A stretch of DNA of 64,000 nucleotides from contig JAKOGI010000327.1 of the NCBI GenBank assembly GCA_029747015.1, positions 141,001 to 205,000 on the forward strand. Reading direction: 5' to 3'. Shown here in pieces: positions 57,901-64,000 of this stretch; position 1 is the first letter of the stretch, and every line of letters starts with the position of its first letter. This DNA comes from Carnegiea gigantea (lineage: Eukaryota > Streptophyta > Magnoliopsida > Caryophyllales > Cactaceae). A program made the translations under genes and the position numbers. Below the pieces are notes generated by a model. The model saw only the letters and a list, made by a program, of their open reading frames with translations. It searched no databases and was not told the origin of the DNA.

Positions 57901-58684
57901 ATACTTTAAATGGCACTAGAAAAAAGTCTCAAAACAATCCTAATTTTGGTCTGTTATATGGTGATGTCATCTTCCGCATGGACTCTTGGCCAATTTTGAC
58001 TCCATTATTGTTGTCAGCCCATATCATAATGGCACTGATGCTGCTTAACAATAGTAGCTGATCTAGTCAGCAATAGTAACTCTCCAATAGCATAGGGATA
58101 TAAGACAATGAAGTCAGTACAATGTCCATGTATCGTTTACTTCTATTTTTGATGCAGAACTTTACTGAGGGAAATGCTTGGTAAAAGGGAAGTCATAGTA
58201 GTGAGGAAAGCAAGCAGAAATTTGATAGGCATGACTCATTAGAGATTCACAATGCTTCAAGGCAGTGTCTGTTTCTTGCTAATTTAGTAGAATTCAGCTG
58301 AACAAGTAAAAGATCTTTTTTCATTTCCTTGATCCAAACAGGACATGAAATTGTCTTATCAAAGATACAGGACATGAAATTGACCATCCTTGCTATCCTG
58401 TCCTATTACTTACAACACTTTTGAATTCTCTTTCTAATCTCGAGTGTCAAGATATGAAAGAACAGGTTTATCCTGATCTTATTATTTACTGACTCTTACT
58501 GAACTGCCGTACACAGGGAATGGCATTTCTACTGGGTATAGTGTTGAAAGCTCTTGGCCCACACCAGGAAAGAAATTACGAAAGCGATGAGGAGTACTCT
58601 GCTTCAAGGCGTCCTCTTTTGAGGAATGCTGTTGAGCCCTCTCCTTATGTGGTTGTTGACCCTTTGTATGGAACTAGGAAGTGA
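51907..58684 (+). CDS. Tetraspanin, TET19/TET20-like
   Basis: Five exons join in phase to 618 bases (205 residues): 51907-52070, 52680-52779, 53680-53760, 53852-53956, 58517-58684. All introns are GT-AG (609, 900, 91 and 4560 bp). Membrane spans at about residues 16-36, 55-77, 89-109 and 141-163. GCCL at 83-86 is the plant tetraspanin signature in the small loop. A short large loop (NHNWEQDFPKD ... FDFCKWIG) has few cysteines. The cytoplasmic tail is acidic (ESDEEYS) and ends PLYGTRK. Wording such as [16 protein letters not shown] and KALGPHQ matches Arabidopsis tetraspanin 19/20 as I recall it. Tetraspanins organise membrane microdomains; this one's partners are unknown. ATG chosen because it is the first in frame and gives the family's N-terminus. 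No coding damage seen. Confidence 0.9.
55627..57093. mobile_element. hAT-like non-autonomous element (candidate)
   Basis: The left end AAGGGCCTGTTTGGTGA and the reverse complement of the right end TAGGGGCTTGTTTAGCGA agree at about 13 of 17 positions with one gap. GGGCCTGTTTGG is a recurrent terminus of plant hAT-type MITEs. No transposase. An 8-bp target duplication is not evident, so the ends may be off or decayed. Confidence 0.35.
56050..56346. repeat. Inverted-repeat unit with GTGTCGGACAYGA ends
   Basis: GTGTCGGACATGA at 56050-56062 and TCGTGTCCGACAC at 56334-56346 form a 13-base inverted repeat with one mismatch around about 270 bases. Related GGACACGGG strings lie next to both. MITE-like in size. 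Confidence 0.4.
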
Positions 58685-59791
58685 CTCAAGGAATAACGTG
58701 CTTACTGTGTGGTAAGTCCAAGATTATGAAGGTACTACCATGTTGATGATCCGTTTATAATGGTCACACATGATGTCCGATGCCTCTGGTCTCCAGTGTA
58801 GCCGGGCAATCTTGCTTCCCTCCTGTCAATTTGGGTCCCATTATTTAGCCGCCGCCTCTTTAAAGTGTGCGTTATTTCACAGTCTTGTTAGTCACAGAAT
58901 TGTCTCCTTTCGAAGGGTGCAGGTTATCCTTTGTTGCCAAGGTTTGATTAAAAGTACTGAATGCTGATGGAAGGTTGCCAATCCCGTTTGTAGACGATGA
59001 AAGGTGAAGCTGAAGGCAGGGTTATTTTGTGTCTGAAGATGGTAAAATTCTACGTAAATCTATGTTTATAGATATTGGTTTTAAGGATCATGAGGTTGCG
59101 AAATCCAGTGCATATACAGACGCTTTAGGAGACGAGCTCCCGGTGATGTACAGTAGTTGTGGTTATGGGGTTGAAGTGGTTGATTTCAGCTTGAACGTGC
59201 AGAAGAGACATGCACCATTTATGTTTCTATAGTTTGAAAATATTTGCTTTGATTTATTTTGTCAGTCTGATTTGGAAAGAGCTTGTTCTTCCAGGCGAAA
59301 TTGCCTGATGTCAACCCCTCCCCCACCAGAAACTTACACTGGCCTAAAATGACTGAACGAAACCAAGAGGGAATGACCTGATTTTGGCCATATGCGAATG
59401 ACCACAAACGGCCTGTTTTTAGCCCATACTTGGATGGTGCTTAGCCAAAATTGCTATCAAATCGTTTAAATTGATCAAAAATGTAATCGAATTAACTTTG
59501 TACCTAAGCATGTTAATGAATTATATTATTATTGTTAATTTTGCCACTTGGACTCATTTTAACCGGCTGTAGTAGGTGCTTTTTGATTTTTCCTTTGGAA
59601 TTTAAATGTCTTAAAAATGGGGGGGAAAAAAAACTTCAGCATTCCTTCTCTCATCTTCCTTGTTCTCCCCCTTCGTTCATGGTCCAGGGTTTGGCGTTCA
59701 CGCTCAAGTCAGCCTAATTTGTAAACAAACTTAGAAATTCGGGCTAGAAATTGACCGAGGCTGAGTGGTCGAAACCCATAAACCTCTAAAG
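58685..59791 (+). other. Tetraspanin 3' region and intergenic DNA
   Basis: Starts as 3' untranslated sequence. GTGTG|GTAAGT at 58709 and GGTGCAG|GTTATCC at about 58922 could bound a 3'-UTR intron; this is unproven. No other gene recognised up to 59791. Confidence 0.4.
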
Positions 59792-60230
59792 ATGGCTGCT
59801 GTGTGTAGAAGTTGTCTATATTTCTCTGTTTGCGAAAGGTGTGGTTCTTATAAGCATGACAATTAAGAATGCCATGAGAAAGTTTGCTAGGTGCAGAATG
59901 TTTGGCTCACCTAGTGGCTATGATCATTTTGAATGGATTTATGACTCCCTTTGCGATAAGATGAGGTCAATTGTGGTGTCCCTGATTGTGTCAAATAAAA
60001 CATTGGTACAAGAGAATCAGCATTTGTAGAAAATGAAGGAAGAAGCAGCTTGTGATAGAGATGTTGTGAAGAGGGTGAGGGAAAATAATTCAAGGCTGAA
60101 GATGGAGAATTCAAGGTTGACGATGCAACTTGTTGACTACCAACTGAGAGAGAGGAAGGTGTTGAGGGGTTTGTTGTTATTGTTTGCTGTAGTAATTGGA
60201 GTAGGCTTTGCTGTTGGGGCTGGGAAGTAA
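59792..60230 (+). pseudogene. GRF-type zinc-finger protein with coiled coil and membrane anchor, degenerate
   Basis: From about 59826 one frame reads KGVVLISMTIKNAMRKFARCRMFG, then YDHFEWIYDSLCDKMRSIVVSLI, the layout of the GRF zinc finger (C-G, 'NPGRKFYKC', 'CGFFxWxD'). Two zinc ligands are recognisable at most, since the first Cys pair lies in another frame (an ATG at 59792 starts MAAVCRSCLYF but hits a stop after 23 codons). After a TAG at 60027 the same frame goes on as a helix-forming charged coil (VVKRVRENNSRLKMENSRL) and a hydrophobic end (VLRGLLLLFAVVIGVGFAVGAGK). GRF fingers bind nucleic acid. It is convergent with the transposase at 60744-63914. Confidence 0.6.
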
Positions 60231-60743
60231 TGGTCTAGTAATGGGGTTTAGTTGATGTATGCCATTATGTATTAGGGTGATCATGGGGGTTGATGTAATT
60301 TGTAATAATTTAGGTTAATTATGGATTAGGGGTGATGTTTGTATGGTATGAATTGTGATTATCTATAAAGCAAAAGCAATGGTAATTTGGTGTATGTGAC
60401 TGTGTTGAACAATTCTTTGCCTTTTAAAAATTACAAAGTAAAAGAAGAATATCAAAACCAAAGTGAAGGAAGTACATTGTCTGTGATCAATTGTATGAAA
60501 AAGAGAACTCCATTACATTGTAAACATAGTTAAGCTTTATAAATACACATCGTAGCCATAGTTAACCTTTACATGCTAAGAACAAAGGAAGTTTCACATG
60601 TACATTGATGTACACATCAAAAAGTTGCAACCTAATATGTACATTGATGTACATATCACCAAAAAGATGCCTTATGAAATTTGAAAATATTGTGTTTGGC
60701 TGCAATCCAAAAAGAATCAAGAACTCTAACTTGGCTTGGATTA
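60231..60743. other. Spacer between the convergent GRF and transposase genes
   Basis: About 510 AT-rich bases with two copies of TGTACATTGATGTACA (60599-60614 and 60638-60653), each a near-perfect dyad. The second extends to perfect 10-base arms (60635-60656) around TG. Otherwise nothing recognised. Confidence 0.55.
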
Positions 60744-63700
60744 CTAACATAAGGTAACATATGACTTCTTGGGGAACAAACCTGTTCTCATTCTTCCAGA
60801 TCTCCTTAGAGGCCGAGCTTGTGAAGTTGAGGTGCCAACAGCATTTGCAGGTGATGCATGCCCTTAACTTGCCTTTCTAACATTCAACTTGGGCTTGAAA
60901 AATAGAGAATGCTGAGATGCAGGGGTAGGTGGAGCAGTTGCAGATGGAGTCCTTGGCAGCCTAACCCTCACTTTGAAGTTTCTTTCTGTAAGAGAATCAG
61001 TTGCAGGGGTACACTGAGAGGGTTCAGCTCTTGTAATTTGAGAGGGAGAAGGCATGGGCTGAGTAGATACTTCAGACTGAGAAGCAAGTGTGAGCTTAGG
61101 AGGAGGTGTGGGTTGAGTGGAAGCTGTGGGTTGAGAGGAAACTGTGGGTTGAGCAGTTTTAGCTTTGTTCTTGGTCTTAGGTTGGGATTTGGGGTTCTTT
61201 GTGGTTGAGGGATGAGCATTAGCTATGGTAGCTATTGCTTGTCCTTAGCAGCTTGATTTTGATCTTTTGATGTAAAAAAAGAAACAAAGAAAAAGTAATA
61301 ATGGTACATAATGCACATCTCATAACTGTATTAAGAAACAAATGAGAGGAAGGAACTGACCATCAACCTAGGATGTCTTTGGGTGCGTGTCTTCTTGTTA
61401 TGGCTCTCACCCCCACAATTTGAACAATGCATTTTCACACCACACCTGGAAACTTTTCCAACTTACTTTGTAGTTGTTTTCCCAGGTTCTAACCTTCTTT
61501 CGAATTTGAGGTTGCCTTTCTTGTTAGTGGGAAACGCAGGAGCTTTGACTTCAACTGCTAGTGCCTGCTCCCACATGTCCTCTCCATTGATGGGGATAAA
61601 AGTATGTCCATATGTAATTCTCAAATACTCTGTCCTATAACAGTCATGGACAAAATTCAAGGAGTTTAGTCTCTCTTTCCTCATCACTGCCAAAGAATGA
61701 AGGCAGAGTATTCCACTTAATTCCCAGCCTTTATGACTGCATGACCCTTGATTCAAGTTCATAACAAAGCTTTCAGTACCATGTTCCACCCTATAGAACC
61801 CATTTCCTCCCTTAATACCTGCTAGTATCTTTCCTATCCTTCAGTTTTTCTAGTTTGATAATGATCCTAGGGCATATGGAGTCTTCTAACTAGGTAGTCC
61901 AACCTTTTCTTTGTGCCACTCTCTTCATGATAGCCTTGAAGATTTCCCTAAGCATAGACACTATGGGTAGGTATCTAGCTTCTACAATAGACTCATTGAA
62001 GATTTCTGCCATATTATTATCAATTGAATCACATTTAGCATGTGGTTTGAAATATAATCTGTAGAGATGCCTTGAATCTTTCTTTTCTAAAAGTTCCCAA
62101 GCCTTGGCATCTAAATCTTGCATTCCCTTCATGTGTTTTTTGAAATGCACTTTATTTGTAGACTTAGTAATTTTTCAAAAAAATTCTCTATAAATCACAC
62201 CCCTTCATTGATTTCTTAAATTAGTATAGATATGCCTAGCACACATTCTGTGTTCAGCTCTAGGTAGAAGACTTTGTATACTCTCAACAAGCCCCTACAA
62301 GCCATAGAAACAGGTAATATACCTAAAACACATTAACAAAAATGAAAATAAAACAACAAACATACAATCACAGAAATATATACCATCTGCTGATATGAAA
62401 TCAAAGTCAAAGCTGTACTATCTCCAGTCTCAAGATCTGCCTGCAGCAATGCAATGAACCACTCCCATACCTCTCTTTTCTCACTCTGTGCCACAACTCA
62501 TGCTATTGGATACATCCGGTTGTTGGCATCCCTACCAACAGCAACAAATACTTGGCCATTCCAAGGTCCCTTTAAGAAACATACATCAAGTAAAATTACT
62601 CTCCTACACCCATCCAAGAAGCCCCTTTTCAATGGTTTAGGACAAATGTATAGAAACCTAAATACATGCTCATCATCTGCAACTTTGGTAGTTTTGACGT
62701 TTACTGTGGTCCTAGGATTTTGCTTATAAACTTCAAACAAATAATCCCTGATTTGTCCAAACTGAGCCTTGTGATCACCAATGATTGCCTTCAAAGACCC
62801 TACCCTGACCCTAGTACACATGGACAAGGAAGCCTTGTAACTGTGGTCCTTCTCAATAAGGCCTTTCAACTCCCTAGACCTTAAAGCAGGTGGCAACCTA
62901 AATGTCTCAGTGTAATACTCAATTAACCAACTGGTTGACATATACCTACTCCTTTGCTCAAATGAAAAGGGAATACAATTATGAGGATTCTCCATTTTGG
63001 TTAGTTGAAATGACAACTCATTCTTGCATTTTCACGCCTACATACTCTACTTACCCAAGAAATGACATTGAAATCTGACTGTGTCACTGTTTGTAATCTT
63101 TAAATCATACCCCTTCAATATCCTATAGTTGTCAAAAGCCTACCTCAACTGCTTCTTATCCCTGAACTTCATGCCAACATATAAATCACATTTGTCAAGA
63201 TATGGCTCAAGGTATCTAGGGAACTTCTCTCTTTTTTTCCACTTTCCCTTCTTATCACCTTCTGCAACATCCTCCCCACTATCATCACTTGGGTTATCAA
63301 CATTATCAGAATCCTGATATTGTTCATCACCTCCTTTAGCATCTAATTCATCCTCATGTTAAGCATTTACAGCATCCTCCCCACCCTCATGTCCTATATT
63401 ACCTCTCCCATCCTCTAGCTCAACAGCAATTGCCTCTTTGGTTGTCTTTTTTTTTCTCGCTAACATTTATGAATTCAGGGTCATCATCATCATCAAAATT
63501 GATCCATCCATCACTGTCATATTTATCATTATCACTGTCTGACAGATCTGAAAAATATGTCTCCTTATCCAACAGTCCCTTGCCCTTGTCAATTTCATCA
63601 TCGTTATCCTCAACATAAATAGAGACAGAACCACTCTCTAAGCACAATTTAGTCAACTCCCTAACTTCTTTATCACTTTGAATGGGAACTAGACTATCAT

Positions 63701-63914
63701 CAAAAGGGACATTAGGCATACTAAAATACATTTCTTTTATCCTTTCTTCAGAGTAACCTACGTTCACAACTCTTTCCTTAATGTCATCTACACTCATGTA
63801 ATCACGGTCCATATACACATTAGAGACTTCTAACTTAGTATATAATAAGTGGAGAACTCTCTCAAACGATCCACCATGAAAGATACAAAGATAAAGACTT
63901 GCAGGGTTTGACAT
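60744..63914 (-). pseudogene. Mutator-like element (MULE) transposase
   Basis: Domains on the minus strand: PB1-like N-terminus (63914 to about 63620), acidic linker, MuDR DNA-binding domain (LYVGMKFRDKKQLR, about 63170), then FEVYKQNPRTT and the catalytic core with D in LLDVCFLKGPWNG (about 62590), WEWFIALLQADL, ISYQQ where the second catalytic Asp (family SDQQ) is Tyr (about 62400), and E in NNMAEIFNESI (about 62010). A SWIM finger (CSHKGWELSGILCLH) has Cys2 as His. A knuckle (CSNCGGESHNK) and a Pro/Thr tail end in RRSGRMR. Damage: a frameshift in an A run (63447-63455), TAA near 63358, TAA at 60864, others. At least two introns seem likely (about 62300-62395 and 61220-61380). It would cut and paste DNA; this copy cannot. 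Confidence 0.8.
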
Positions 63915-64000
63915 TCTGCATATATATTTTCAAAATTAAAGGAATTAATCATTTTATGTGTAATTTCACTAAAACAAAGCACTAGGGTTTAAAGCAATAC
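63915..64000 (-). other. Upstream edge of the transposase gene
   Basis: 86 AT-rich bases to the window edge. No terminal inverted repeat can be tested because the far end of the element lies outside. Confidence 0.4.

Larger units (their letters stand above)
53957..58516 (+). other. Large last intron of the tetraspanin gene
   Basis: 4560 bp between [14 protein letters not shown] and [13 protein letters not shown], so it splits the fourth membrane span. It holds a hAT-like candidate (55627-57093) with a smaller inverted-repeat unit inside (56050-56346). The rest is AT-rich with no gene. The junctions are CACAG|GTTTTC at the donor and TACACAG|GGAATG at the acceptor. Confidence 0.75.

Overview
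This is a stretch of flowering-plant nuclear DNA, probably from a eudicot. It is AT-rich and packed with decayed retroelements. The only intact host gene I can assemble is a five-exon tetraspanin with clean GT-AG introns. There are no bacterial features, no rRNA genes, no tRNA genes and no CRISPR array.

Layout. 1-1560: minus-strand remnant of a Ty3/gypsy gag. About 1835-2096: possible SINE. 3361-9262: old, heavily mutated endogenous pararetrovirus (Caulimoviridae) on the minus strand, with a primer-binding site, nucleocapsid zinc finger, reverse transcriptase, RNase H and a possible second ORF. 9690-12113: 5' part of a decayed L1-type LINE. 12114-16356: two-LTR Ty1/copia derivative on the minus strand that keeps only part of gag. 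16357-16858: end of an LTR. 17081-17735 and 38863-39000: a tandem repeat of about 157 bp, split by a large insertion.

That insertion is a nested pair. A Tekay/Del-like chromovirus (17736-38862, + strand, target duplication RGACC) has a 10.4-kb Athila/Tat-type element (19391-29780, + strand, target duplication GGCTG) inside its 5' LTR. The inner element has one uninterrupted gag-pol reading frame broken only by point stop codons. The outer element has frameshifts and more diverged LTRs, as expected if it is older.

39292-47174 is a second Athila-type element that lost nearly all of pol but kept gag, protease and an ATHILA ORF-1-like gene. Its 3' LTR is cut short and joined directly to a minus-strand Tat/Ogre-like fragment (47175 to about 50900).

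From about 51000 the sequence becomes genic. The tetraspanin gene (51907-58684, + strand) has a 4.56-kb last intron holding MITE-like repeats. The right end (59792-63914) carries a Mutator-like transposase pseudogene on the minus strand, convergent with a degenerate GRF zinc-finger/coiled-coil/membrane-anchor gene on the plus strand. Two dyad-symmetric repeats lie between them. That pair and the pol-less Athila derivative are the most interesting items here. All homology calls come from reading motifs, not from searches.
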